This document shows positions 1-9,372 of a DNA stretch of 22,063 nt, piece after piece. Origin of the DNA: Phoronis ovalis (taxonomy: Eukaryota > Phoronida > Phoronidae); the NCBI GenBank assembly GCA_028565635.1, contig JAOXYB010092828.1:1-22063 (forward strand). Direction: 5' to 3'. A model generated the notes under the pieces. That model was not told where the DNA came from, made no database searches, and was given only the letters and a program-made list of their open reading frames with translations. Numbering within the stretch: position 1 is the stretch's first letter; every line of letters starts with the position of its first letter. The translations under genes were made by a program, and so were the position numbers.

Positions 1-6
1 ATATTC

Positions 7-330
7 CTTCCGTGTAAAATGCTAAGAAACAAACAGGGAGATAACTAAATTATGTGTTGGCGATGGGTTACTATCCCTAGGATATATAAAAGTTTATATA
101 TCCTAGTTTTTTCATAGAACACGTTTCTCACATGTATTTTAGATCACAGAAACAATTGTCTAAAAAGATGGCTAAATGTTACTGATAGAACTTCTGTGTA
201 AAATTCTGAGAAACATCTGGGCGATAGCTAGCGTTGGCAGTAGATTAGCAATTTTTTTTGTCAGGAACAAGCATATGTCACATGTTTCAAAGAACGCAGA
301 AATGGCATGCCCGTGAAATTCTAAGGAAAA
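7..330. repeat. degenerate tandem repeat, about three copies
   Basis: The motif around 7-30 (CTTCCGTGTAAAATGCTAAG) recurs at 191-214 with about 80% identity by eye and more weakly at 311-330 (CCGTGAAATTCTAAGG). A second shared block, CACATGT followed by a stretch ending CAGAAA, occurs near 130-153 and 280-302. The spacings are about 184 and 117 bases, so the copies differ by deletions. There is no coding potential. It may be the edge of a longer satellite or of a repeated element that continues left of the window. Confidence 0.45.
77..106. repeat. perfect 14-bp inverted repeat (hairpin)
   Basis: CTAGGATATATAAA and its exact reverse complement TTTATATATCCTAG are separated by only two bases (AG). 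The arms are nearly all A/T apart from the CTAGG ends. It could extrude as a cruciform. It lies inside the first copy of the degenerate tandem repeat and has no clear counterpart in the later copies, so it is probably a later insertion or a local palindrome. Related TATATCCTAG strings appear near 4470 and 8454. Confidence 0.7.
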
Positions 331-457
331 CAATACTTGTTAACTTTACACGTAGGCGGTCCGTCTTCAAAGAATAAGTTTCTTATCACCTGGGTATCTA
401 GGAGCGACAGAATAGGTAGTAATTTGTTGTTGCATTTAAGTCATCGATAGCTTATTA
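331..457. other. unassigned spacer
   Basis: There are no splice-bounded open frames or repeats here beyond short A/T runs. Confidence 0.4.
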
Positions 458-497
458 TGACGTCACCCAGAACAAAAGGTTCATATAATGATATAAA
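458..497 (+). promoter_or_regulatory. possible promoter: CRE plus TATA box
   Basis: A perfect palindromic cAMP-response element, TGACGTCA (458-465), is followed 26 bases later by TATAAA (492-497). This order and spacing suit a CREB/ATF-driven TATA promoter, with transcription expected to start near 520-525 on the + strand. No convincing first exon or coding frame follows within the next kilobase. It may serve a distant exon, be an enhancer, or be chance. An 8-bp motif is expected less than once in a window of this size, but the window has two (see 12024). Confidence 0.25.
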
Positions 498-996
498 GCA
501 TGCTATGTGCAGCTGGATTACAGCAATTTATTGTTGTTCCCGTATTATATAAACCTAAAAAAACATTTGCGCAGTATTGCACAATAAAGAAAAATTGTCT
601 TGTCAAAAACTAATGATAGTAATTAGATGTTAATTATTATTTACATGGGTGGGGGAGTGGACAAAATGTTCTTCTACAAATGTATTATGCCATATGAATC
701 ATGCTAGGGAATCGTGAAATATACCTTTACTGTTGCACTGATTGCAAGTTCGAAAAAAGTCAATAACCAGAACGCTACTTATCTGAAAGACTATGTCTTT
801 GAATCATAAATAAATGAATTTGATGTAAAACACCTACGTTACTTGGGGCAAAATGACACGCCCTTTTAACACTGTCCATGAACCCCCGGGGGTACTGTCA
901 TTCAAAGTCACTATATCTAAGTGCCGACCAATAGATACCCTTCTTCAACTCCGATCCCATATGTTTTTCACGCTTCTCAAAGCCTTAATTATTTGC
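498..996. other. unassigned AT-rich DNA
   Basis: I see no convincing exon. The stretch is rich in poly-A/T runs. An open frame starts near 853, but it has no signal of coding use and runs into the minisatellite that follows. Confidence 0.4.
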
Positions 997-1265
997 CACA
1001 GGGTATATTTTTCTTGTTGGATATTTACCGCAGGGTATAGTTTCTACAGGGTGTATTTCTCGAAAAACGCATTTACGACAGGTATGAAAAATTAAAGTTT
1101 GTTAAACTTTCCCACATTTATTTACCACACGCTATATATATAAGTGAATTTCACCCAGGTATCTATTTCGGGAGAGTTATTAATTTACAACAGGGTATAT
1201 TTTTCAAGTTTTTTCTTTACAACAGAGTGTATTTTAGGTGACCTTTATTTTTCACAGGGTTATGA
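997..1265 (+). repeat. degenerate minisatellite, core TTTACAACAGGGTATATTTTT
   Basis: A motif of about 20 bases (variants of TTTACMRCAGGGTATATTTT) recurs some nine times, near 994, 1024, 1041, 1071, 1122, 1150, 1181, 1211 and 1246, with irregular 17-50 base spacing. In two open frames the repeat reads as the short peptide RVYFS several times, which reflects the repeat and not selection for a protein. The copies are diverged and there are no target-site duplications, so this is an old expanded array. Confidence 0.55.
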
Positions 1266-1755
1266 TTTTTTTTACGGTGGGCCGCACACCCCTACCAACT
1301 TTTTAGTCAAGTATCCCCTCGGGCTATACACCACCCGAGCGACCCACTGAAAATAATTAAATGCGTTTTTCTAGTGTGGTAGTTTAAACAATTGGCAACG
1401 CAATTACATGATATGTGCCTGTGAACAATCTTCTTTACCTGGATCGATTTTCTTCACATATTTCCAATCTGCAATTTAAAAAAATGAAGTTCCCTTAGTA
1501 GGAATTGGAAATAATCGAAACATGAGTTAGACCATACAAAAAGTGCCAAACATATTTTTTTGCAGACAAAAAGATGGTCGAGTAGTTCCATAAACAAACA
1601 CATTCCAATAATATTAAATCATTCAGTTCAGTGCCGCATTTTGCATAATTTTAATTGGAATACATGATTTCGTTTTAGAAGCCATAATTTAAAACAGTAC
1701 TATAATATCGTCCGTAGTTTTAGAGTACAAGTTCTAGAGATTAATTAGATACATT
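1266..1755. other. unassigned AT-rich DNA
   Basis: There are no splice-bounded frames, RNA genes or clear repeats here. A short CpG- and C-rich patch lies at 1277-1350 just after the minisatellite. Confidence 0.4.
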
Positions 1756-1807
1756 CTAGAGTACTAAACTAGAGTCTTAAACTAGAGTACTGAACTAGAG
1801 TACCATA
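1756..1807. repeat. 13-bp tandem repeat, four copies
   Basis: Four head-to-tail copies of a 13-base unit, consensus CTAGAGTACTAAA, occupy 1756-1768, 1769-1781, 1782-1794 and 1795-1807, with one to three changes each. A related CTAGAGATTAA lies just upstream at 1733. It is a simple minisatellite with no coding potential. Confidence 0.75.
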
Positions 1808-2246
1808 CCTTCCATGACAGAACGTTAATAGTATGCGATCCAGATTCCACCCTAATCAGCGAAAGTTTTATGTAATTTGTATTTTGTAACCACATCTATA
1901 AATGGTCATTAATCTCCCACTGTGATACGCAATTTTAAAGAAATTTGTTTTGTCATCATTGTTTTTTTGTATAAATCACATGTTTTAATACTGGCAACAG
2001 CGGTATATTCAAATCAAAACCCGGTTGTATCTATAAAAAACACACCTAACAAGATTTCGGAAGCGACATTGACGCTTAAGAGAGAAAGACAAAACCTCAG
2101 AAACAACACATCAAAGCTCCATGAAAGTGAATTAGCATAAAACAATGAAACGTGTGCAATTAATGGATTTTTATTTAATCATGTGATCATTACATTAAGT
2201 AGTCATTCATCTAATTAAATATTACATTATAGAAAATATTGAATTA
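1808..2246. other. unassigned AT-rich DNA
   Basis: An open frame of 72 codons starts with a non-ATG codon at 1922 and encodes a hydrophobic start followed by a lysine- and arginine-rich part. No ATG, splice site or homology supports it, so I do not call a gene. Confidence 0.4.
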
Positions 2247-2362
2247 ATTGTTTTGCAATCTGTTATGTGTTTAGGTAATTCAACAATCATTGTTTTGCAA
2301 TCTATTATATGCTTAGGTAATTTAACATTTATTGTTTGGCAATATTATATATTTTAAGTTGC
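2247..2362. repeat. 42-bp tandem repeat, about 2.7 copies
   Basis: A unit starting ATTGTTTTGCAATCTGTTAT and including TTAGGTAATTCAAC repeats at 2247, 2289 and 2331, exactly 42 bases apart. The third copy is more diverged and cut short. It is a minor minisatellite without coding frame. Confidence 0.7.
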
Positions 2363-3809
2363 CGAACTCATCATTAACCGGTTTTAATACAATTAAGACC
2401 ATTCGTTAAGTAATCATTAACTACTCATAAACCGTATGAATTCTTGTTATTTTGATTGGGTAATTAAAAATGATTTTCCTTTGTTTTGATTTCTGGACCC
2501 AAATGAAAATAGTTTTATTCGATGACAATTAATATCAATTTCTAGGCCATTACTCCCGTTATTATTGTGTTCGCCTCTCAATCATCACGTACCGTACATG
2601 CAGACAGACGGTGTGCCTGTGTATACTAAATGTTATTTAAAACTATAGTTTTATTAATTATACATTAAATAACACTGATTTATCGCACTAATAAAAAACA
2701 TATTTGACTATGTAAAAAGTAAACAAATAAAGGTATTGTATTTAAACAGTTAAAGTATTTCTAAGTATTTGTCTAAGAACAAATACAATTCCATGGAGTC
2801 CTTTTCTGTAAAACATATATAAATATTAATACAACATTAAATACATTCATCTGGCTTGTTTTCAGTAAGTAACTTTGTGGATTTAATTTTGTTTGCAGTG
2901 TCGACATTGACGTGGATTAAATTTCAAGTCAATCGCTCCTCAAAGGCGGGATCGTTTCTCCAGACAGCAATACGGAGCAATATTTATCCTTTTATCCAGT
3001 CCCTTTAAAACCTAACCTCAAAATTAAAATCTTATATTTGCCTAAGGACATTTATATTAATTTATATAAAATGATTATATTAAATGCCCGGATTTCAATG
3101 CACGTTGTCTAAAAACCAGGAAATTAGTCGTAAATAACTAGACGGGGGATTTTATTGGTCCGTGTCACCCCCGGCGTAATACCATTTTGGTGACATATTT
3201 ATTTAACAATGACTTCAATTAAAAACTAATAAGAACACACTAATCTTTGTTTGATTACAAAAATTTCCTTTCCGATGTAATTATATTGATATTACACATC
3301 CAGTACTTGGATACGCGATTTGAGCTGTAAACAGCAGATATGCGTCAAACGGGGGATGTATGGGTCAACATAATTATGCAGTTACCGCACTAACATGCAC
3401 ACGCTCCATTAACCAAAATGCTGGGTGAGAAAACAATAAAGATTTATTTATAGGTCATTGGTAATAAATTCGTTAAGACGCTTGTCATGCGTCAACATAC
3501 CTGAATGGGGTTAAGAGTAATTATGCATAAGTATACAAATAAACGCACGGTCAATTTATACCCAAAATATAACAACATGCGATCAATGAGGATTTCCGGC
3601 TTAATTCCGGTTTAATTCACGACTAAAATGGTCTTGACGCATTGTTTGAAATAAAATACATATGTTTTCCTTAGATATTGTTTGTTTCGTCAAACAATCA
3701 CCAGGAACACCCTTTGTTGGTGTAGTGATTCACGAAGTTTCTTCTCGATTTTCAAGTTCTTTCCGCATGTTTCAAGACCCCCGTCCTCCTGTAATTAAAA
3801 TCATAAGCT
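2363..3809. other. unassigned region upstream of the candidate promoter
   Basis: There are no supported exons, RNA genes or mobile elements. Small items only: an ATTGTTTG/CAAACAAT hairpin with a 6-base loop at 3677-3698, and ACGGGGGAT strings near 3142 and 3348 with a C-rich reverse version near 3777. If the TATA box at 3810 is used, the last few hundred bases would be the proximal promoter region. Confidence 0.4.
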
Positions 3810-3816
3810 TATATAA
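3810..3816 (+). promoter_or_regulatory. candidate TATA box of the prohormone gene
   Basis: TATATAA lies about 30 bases before a pyrimidine-rich start region (GCTTTATCTTTC, 3839-3850) and about 95 bases before a good splice donor. The arrangement of TATA box, short leader and donor is what a non-coding first exon should look like. Assignment to the coding exons at 13278 is inferred from orientation and from the need for an upstream exon. It has not been shown. Confidence 0.4.
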
Positions 3817-3839
3817 TCAGGTGTAATTCCAGCTGTTTG

Positions 3840-3910
3840 CTTTATCTTTCGACATACGAACTGCTATCGTCAACTGACACAGAAAGCGAGACAAACAGAG
3901 ATTCTCACAA
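3840..3910 (+). other. candidate non-coding first exon (5' leader)
   Basis: This stretch of about 70 bases is less A/T-rich than its surroundings, contains no ATG, and ends at the donor CACAA|GTAAGACAT (3911). A TATA box sits at the expected distance upstream. The coding exon at 13278 begins right after a splice acceptor with only 8 untranslated bases, so a separate leader exon has to exist on the + strand upstream. This is the best candidate I see. The resulting first intron would be about 9.4 kb. The alternative is a promoter near 12024. Confidence 0.4.
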
Positions 3911-6093
3911 GTAAGACATATCGCAATTTATGATTTTTTCCTTTTTTAAAAAGTATTCTTAACACTGTTTTGATGCAGCGTTTCTTATGTTATGAGGCTG
4001 TCTGTGGCACTCTTCTTGAGACTTAAAAACGAGGGAAACCATGATAAGTATCAAGAAAGATAGTATTCCAGTATAAGGCATGACATAGTAGTTACAAAGA
4101 ATATTTATTAATTATTATATATGATATGATATTATAGGTATGCTTGCTTAGAAATACAATGATTAACAAGATATAAATTAATCATAATGAGACGTATAAT
4201 GTAACATCTATATATTTTAATCAGGTATGTTAATTGCAGGTATAACTTTACGGTACTAACCTAGTTATTAAGCGTAACAATTGTTATTTCGTTCAGAAGG
4301 CGTTCGAAAAAAATTGCAATTGAAACTTGAAGTTGCTTGCGTATAAAAGTACATATTAAAGTTTACCGGTGGCAAACCTGCATTATTTAAATAATTAATG
4401 CAAACGTTTAAAATTATATATATATATTATAAAATTTATTAAAACTTAATCTAGTTAGTCTTAGAGTTTTATATATCCTAGGTGTAAAGCTAAAGTACAT
4501 AACCCGTCGTCATGGTAAAGCGACATTTATCCATTAAGTATTACACACTTTTAAAAGTACACTATATAGAGACAATCAGAACCCGCGTTCAGTAATCTAA
4601 TATCCAAGTTTTAGGTTGGCATTGTAAATTCACAAAATAAGGGAATGGCAGGGAAATCTTTATTTAGAAACACGCTACAACGCTGGCATTTATTAATTGA
4701 AAATTAAAAATTTTAGGTGTATAGGAAATGTACTAAACAAAATAAAAGGCAGGAAAGCTGAGAGTTGTAACTAAAATAAACTTAAAATAATGACATTGTG
4801 AAATCGTCTTTCATATTAATTAAACAATTAAAACTCTTTGTGTTATTATTGTTAATGAACACAATAAATTAAGCATCCGCAGGAACTTGAAAATTATTAA
4901 TTTTAATATATGAAACAAAGTTTTACTGTACAGCGCAAACTGTATATTCATTATCATTTGAATAAATAGAAGTACTAAATAATTTAATTTTCCGCTGTAA
5001 GGGTAAAATATAAAGGTTTTTAGGTACAGTAGAAGCAAACTATGGCTCTAACACAATCATAATTCTCGATGTATCATAATATGTTAGTATACATGACAAT
5101 TGAAATTGAAGGGCAATGCATTGCCTGTTTAAAGCTAAAATTAAACTATATCCGTCGAAAGCGTGACAAGAACCGTCAAAATGTCATGAACTACACAGAA
5201 AAATGTGTTTTTGATTGAATAGAATTTCAAAAATAGGATTTTTTTTTTTGCATACTAAGTATTGAGAAAACCTTCCGATTATTAACGTCGTGTTCCCCTG
5301 ATCATGTTAATCATCATCATTATATGAGTGAACTGGAGTTTGAATCAAAACTTTGTGTTAAGGCTACAGATATGACTATTCGTTCCTCTTTCTGGCGAAA
5401 AGAAAGCATGCTTGGTTTGGCAGTAACGGACTCCTGTCTTGAATTCTACGCTCCTGTTTGTCTGTAGTTTTCAAATATGACTTTTTATATGGAAGATATG
5501 AAATAGATCGAATAGGTTGGTCCCGCCTTTAAAATTCGCGAGGCGACCAGAAACGTAACATCCTTGGATACAACTGAGATTCTCACGTGATATAAAATGT
5601 TTAACAACCTTCTTATAGAAACAAGATTTATTCTGCCATGTAATTACAAAAAATTAAGCATCGTATATTTCCTTTATATCACCAGTAGCTTGTAGTGTGC
5701 ACTTTAAGTATTGTATAAATGATAAAGAATTGATTCCGTAATCAAATTTATAACCCTGATATGTGATAAAAAAATGATGCGTTGTCCCTTCATGATAATA
5801 CTGTCTGCAAAGCTACAACTTGTAAATGAATTTGTGTACAAAAGCAGTTTTTACTACATAAAACATGACATATCCAGGACATATATATAGGAAACAATGT
5901 GTGGCCGGAACTTTGAGTCTTAAAAACACCTTTTTTAAACTTGTGTCACAACGATTTTATACGCTTCTGGGCATAAAAGTTCAGTCCTTGTCAATCCAGC
6001 AACTATGAACTTGAATTTATTTTTTCCCTTTATAACCGCTATAATTATTAGCAAACTGTGTACCTGAACTTCGTTTAATGTTGATGTTTTTTT
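3911..6093. other. unassigned, probably intronic DNA
   Basis: Very AT-rich, with an alternating TA tract at 4415-4427. A 72-codon minus-strand frame (4820-5038) starts at an ATG but encodes only Leu-, Ile- and Phe-rich sequence typical of AT-rich noise, with no splice or promoter context. No mobile element could be recognised. Confidence 0.45.
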
Positions 6094-6113
6094 GCGCGCG
6101 TGCGCGCGCGCGC
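6094..6113. repeat. 20-bp alternating G/C tract (Z-DNA-prone)
   Basis: Twenty bases of strict purine-pyrimidine alternation, GCGCGCGTGCGCGCGCGCGC, sit directly after a T-run in AT-rich DNA. Such CG/TG tracts can adopt left-handed Z-DNA under negative supercoiling. Survival of so many CpGs in AT-rich DNA is notable, though it may just be a young microsatellite. Confidence 0.7.
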
Positions 6114-6227
6114 TTAAAGTCGAGTGGCTAATTAATTGCTAGCATTCACATACTCTTTTTGCAAAACCAGTTTTGAATTCAAGGTTTTAAGTGCTTTTGT
6201 GATTTTTGATTAGCAACAATATAATCT

Positions 6228-6556
6228 TTTTGTATAAGTATACTATATAATGCTATGCTAACTGTATAAATATAAACTTAGCATACTTATTTAATATATT
6301 AAATTAAACTATATAACAGATCATTACCATTTCAATCAAAACATTTCCATTATTAACTCACCTTGCATGACCGGTATAAGAGGTGGAGTGTTTAGGTCAA
6401 GGTTTCTCATGTCTGGTGTGTACGCATGAATCGTTCCAGATGGTATGATATAATATAATGTTATGCACCTGTCCAAAATTAAAATTGAGTTTTAAATAAT
6501 TTATATAATTTATATTTATACAGTTAGCATGGCATTATATGATATACTTATACAAA
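6228..6556. mobile_element. inverted-repeat element, MITE-like
   Basis: The arm 6228-6275, starting TTTGTATAAGTATACTATAT and holding ATGCTATGCTAACTG, is matched in reverse complement by 6510-6556 over about 47 bases with only a few differences (CATGCTAACTG is shared exactly). The spacer of about 235 bases has no open frame and includes a less A/T-rich part around 6369-6445. The structure fits a non-autonomous DNA transposon or foldback element. I could not find a clear target-site duplication; the outer flanks share only loose similarity (ACAATATAAT on both sides), so the true ends may lie 10-15 bases further out. Confidence 0.55.
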
Positions 6557-6688
6557 CAATATAATACGATATGCTATTGCTGGCCCAATACGTCAGCGTA
6601 TCTTAGAATAACGCTTGTAATTTTCGAGTAATTTCACACATCACTTTTTTTGAAAACAATATAACGAACACATTTCTTAAATTTGCAG

Positions 6689-6697
6689 CATAACGGG
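6689..6697. repeat. target-site duplication, left copy
   Basis: CATAACGGG here matches 6918-6926 exactly and brackets the foldback element. Confidence 0.8.
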
Positions 6698-6917
6698 TAG
6701 ACTTGCTCAAGTCCTTGTGAACATAAAAAAAAAATTATGTTTAATTCTCTTTTTTATGTCTTTTACATCAGTATTTTTAATTATCTCGAAATTTTTTTTT
6801 TTTTTTTTTACTATCATATATATCGAGGTAATTAAAAACACTGATGTAAAACACATAAAAAAGAGAAATACATTTTTTTTTTTTTTTTTAAGTTCATAGG
6901 GACTTGAGCCAAGTCTA
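6698..6917. mobile_element. 220-bp foldback MITE with 9-bp target duplication
   Basis: The whole element is one long hairpin. TAGACTTGCTCAAGTCC at the left end pairs with GGACTTGAGCCAAGTCTA at the right end, and pairing continues inward through AATTCTCTTTTTTATGT and TTTTACATCAGT to TTTTTAATTA-CTCGA near the centre. The arms are about 95 bases with few mismatches, around a short T-rich loop. The same 9 bases, CATAACGGG, flank it on both sides (6689-6697 and 6918-6926), as expected for a target-site duplication. It encodes no transposase. Duplications of 8-9 bp are typical of Mutator-like and Merlin elements and, at 8 bp, hAT. I cannot choose among them. The small open frames on both strands here are products of the hairpin. 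Confidence 0.85.
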
Positions 6918-6926
6918 CATAACGGG
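6918..6926. repeat. target-site duplication, right copy
   Basis: CATAACGGG here matches 6689-6697 exactly. The perfect match suggests a fairly recent insertion. Confidence 0.8.
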
Positions 6927-8850
6927 TAACTAACCGGTGAGTAGATCTAGCAACAAGCATTATTATTTTATAGACAGTGACATTTTCGCATTTACAACCG
7001 TGAAACAATATTTCATTGGCCATTGCTATGGCAAAATTACCTGAAATTAATTAAGATAATTAAAAAATAATTAATTAACTATAGTAATAATAAAATTTAG
7101 GATTACCTGTATACATACAGAGTCATAATTAATTAAAATTCAAACCCACACGTTATGGCAAAGGTTAGACATGTTTTTCGTACTTTTGACTTTGTATTTT
7201 GCTGAGCTCTAGCGTTCACATGTTTCTATTTGACTATGTTTCGATCCTAAATTATTGGACCTTGGAAAAAGCATTATTATATGAATACTTCTACATGTTT
7301 TTTAATGACTTTCACATGGTTGTTATTTAAAAATCATTTAATTCATTTTGTATTTGGCTATTTTGGCAACAGACTGAAAATTTAATTTGAAATTGGATTT
7401 TAACAATGCCTACTTGCATTATGATAAAAGCCTGCTCTAGTTAATATCCTTGCTTTATGTGAGCATCTGTAACAAGTAGGATATCGCTATAACTTATACT
7501 TTGACAAGTGTCATATGAAGTTTTCAATTTCTTCCTCCATGTGTTACAATGTACAAGCTATTGTATAACTACACATTATGTTAGATTACCAGCTGACTCA
7601 GCATAAAATTAATAGACACTTCCCTTAACTGTATTGTCAAACTCAGAATATGATCAAGACATAAGTAAGGAAATTATATATTAATATAATAAACATATGT
7701 TTTCACTGTGCAAAGATTGATGTCCACGTGTAATTAAATAGACTCAGTCATGTATAGTACCGGTTTAGATTTTCTCTGAAGTGCGACGAAGTTTGTATGA
7801 GATGTTTTCATATGTTAAAACCAGCTGTGTTAAGGCTTTGGAAGAATCGTTCTTGTTCGTTTAAAAATAGCAAGATGTCTTCTGAGGAAGCAGGAACATG
7901 TAGGTTTTAGCTATATCTTGTACAAATGTGTATTCAGAACAAAAGAGTAAATCCCAAGAATCACGCGTTTCATTTTCTGATGCACGTGTTTTAGAACTAC
8001 TTTATTATAAATCAAATTAAATACAGCCCGTAAAAAAATCCGTTTTAGAGCAGTTTTTATTTTTTAAAACTAATTTAGGTAATATAGTACAAGACTAGAT
8101 TCCATGATACCGAAATTGTAATTTGTATTTTAATGATTGGTCATAATTTTCGTAATATCATAAAATGTTTCTCTGAATCGAACTTACATAGAGCAACAGT
8201 TTGGTGACGTGTTACATTTCAATCATAATATTTTTTCAAGCTAAATGGGCTCGAAGCACTATAGACAGTGCAATATGTACTGAACCCCACCAGTACAGTG
8301 TATGTAAATATGGCGCATTCATCTGTCCCGAATCGAGTACGAGCGAACCGGTACTGGGAAAGCCTCATCATTTGCATATTACACTTCCATACACGTAGAT
8401 TATCCGTGTGGGACAGGATGATGAGAAGTTGAGCAAATATTCGGGAATTTCTTATATCCTAGTTAACTAAATTAAAAGCAATCACTACATTACTGCTGTG
8501 AAAAAAATGTTATAACGCGCATCGGTTTTAGCCACACATGAAACCGCAGTATTAACACAGCTCTGTCTGCCATGTCCCCGCCTATAGTTCGTTATTCTAA
8601 CAAGCAGTAAAACATGAAACGTTTCAGTTGTATTAATTGCTGACGTGAGCTCAATATGTGAAAAAAATAGCCGCCATGGTAATCAATGTAAACCACTTTC
8701 CCCTTACATCTTTTACAGGTGTAATGAGAGTTAGAAACACATGTCTTAGCAGAAAACATTTTCAGTTACAGTTGTCGGAGGTGTACATTGACTATTTAAC
8801 TTTGAACTTGTAGTACGACTCGATGTCTAGTTTGTATAATGGATGTCTGG
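6927..8850. other. unassigned, probably intronic DNA
   Basis: There are no supported exons or RNA genes. CRE half-type motifs (TGACGTG) occur at 8203 and 8642. A 65-codon frame from a non-ATG start at 8201 covers a less A/T-rich stretch (8245-8400) but lacks splice signals, and I do not recognise it. Confidence 0.4.
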
Positions 8851-8955
8851 AAGAATATATATCGCATATCAAAATTATATATTGCATATTAGAAATTATA
8901 GATTTCGTAATAAAAATTATAAATTGTGTACTAAAGGTTATAGATTGGGTACTAA
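8851..8955. repeat. 21-bp minisatellite, five copies, open in one frame
   Basis: Five head-to-tail 21-base units start at 8851, 8872, 8893, 8914 and 8935, with a consensus close to AAATTATAGATTGCGTACTAA. Because 21 is a multiple of three, one + frame (ATG at 8823, stop at 9036-9038) stays open through the array and reads as a seven-residue repeat of the type IIxxVLK. No promoter or splice context supports translation, so I call it a minisatellite. Confidence 0.75.
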
Positions 8956-9053
8956 AATTTCACAGGTTAGCGCACGAGTGGTCAAGCCATATAATTAAGA
9001 GGTCCCCAAGCAGCACTTTACGAGACATGTCTAGTTGACCAACGTACGGATAA

Positions 9054-9240
9054 TTTGTATTTGTATTTGTATTTGTATTTGTATTTGTATTTATATAGCC
9101 CTTTATCTTACGCATAAAGTAAATCAAACCGGCTTTACATAAACTACACACGGCTTTTTTGCACAATTACCACCTGATTACGGGCCTGTTCACTCCAAGA
9201 ACAATCTCAACTCCCTGGGGGAGCATACAGTGAGGCTGAA
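9054..9240 (-). mobile_element. 3' end of a SINE/LINE-type retroposon
   Basis: Read on the minus strand, the sequence runs through CTCCCCCAGGGAGTTGAGA (9205-9223 region), GTAAAGCCGGTTTGA and AAAGGGCTATATAAATAC into a tail of AATACA units (six exact copies plus one variant, 9054-9095). A GCTATATAAAT-type end followed by short A-rich tandem repeats is a familiar 3' tail of many animal SINEs and their partner LINEs. The 5' limit is not visible and no tRNA-like promoter boxes were seen, so this is a truncated copy, as usual for retroposons. Family assignment needs a repeat library. Confidence 0.5.
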
Positions 9241-9279
9241 CGCACTACACTTAGCAAACTTACACTTCAATAACACCCT

Positions 9280-9372
9280 AGCAGGTACGGATTTAACATA
9301 TGAACGTTCCCCATGCAATCAACGTTCACATATCCGAGTCTTCCCTCTTAGCGGACCTAAAGTTTGGAATAT
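9280..9372 (+). pseudogene. fragment resembling the C-terminus of a non-LTR reverse transcriptase
   Basis: The + frame at 9311-9370 reads PCNQRSHIRVFPLSGPKVWN, which resembles the end of many jockey/CR1-like retrotransposon ORF2 proteins, where a basic stretch precedes a G-P-x-x-W-N motif. Just upstream, in a neighbouring frame, 9283-9297 gives RYGFN, like the RY-x-LR box that usually lies before it. The frame breaks between these parts and stops two codons after WN, so it is dead. The match is by memory of family motifs over a short segment and could be fortuitous. Confidence 0.35.

Noticed and set aside
853-1350. Open frames of 80 and 68 codons with repeated RVYFS
   Set aside because: The repeated peptide follows from a minisatellite. 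There are no splice signals and no conserved composition.
4820-5038. 72-codon minus-strand hydrophobic frame
   Set aside because: Low-complexity Leu/Ile/Phe content typical of AT-rich non-coding DNA.
6717-7023. Short open frames on both strands (6717-6899, 6832-7023)
   Set aside because: They are created by the arms and poly-T runs of the foldback element.
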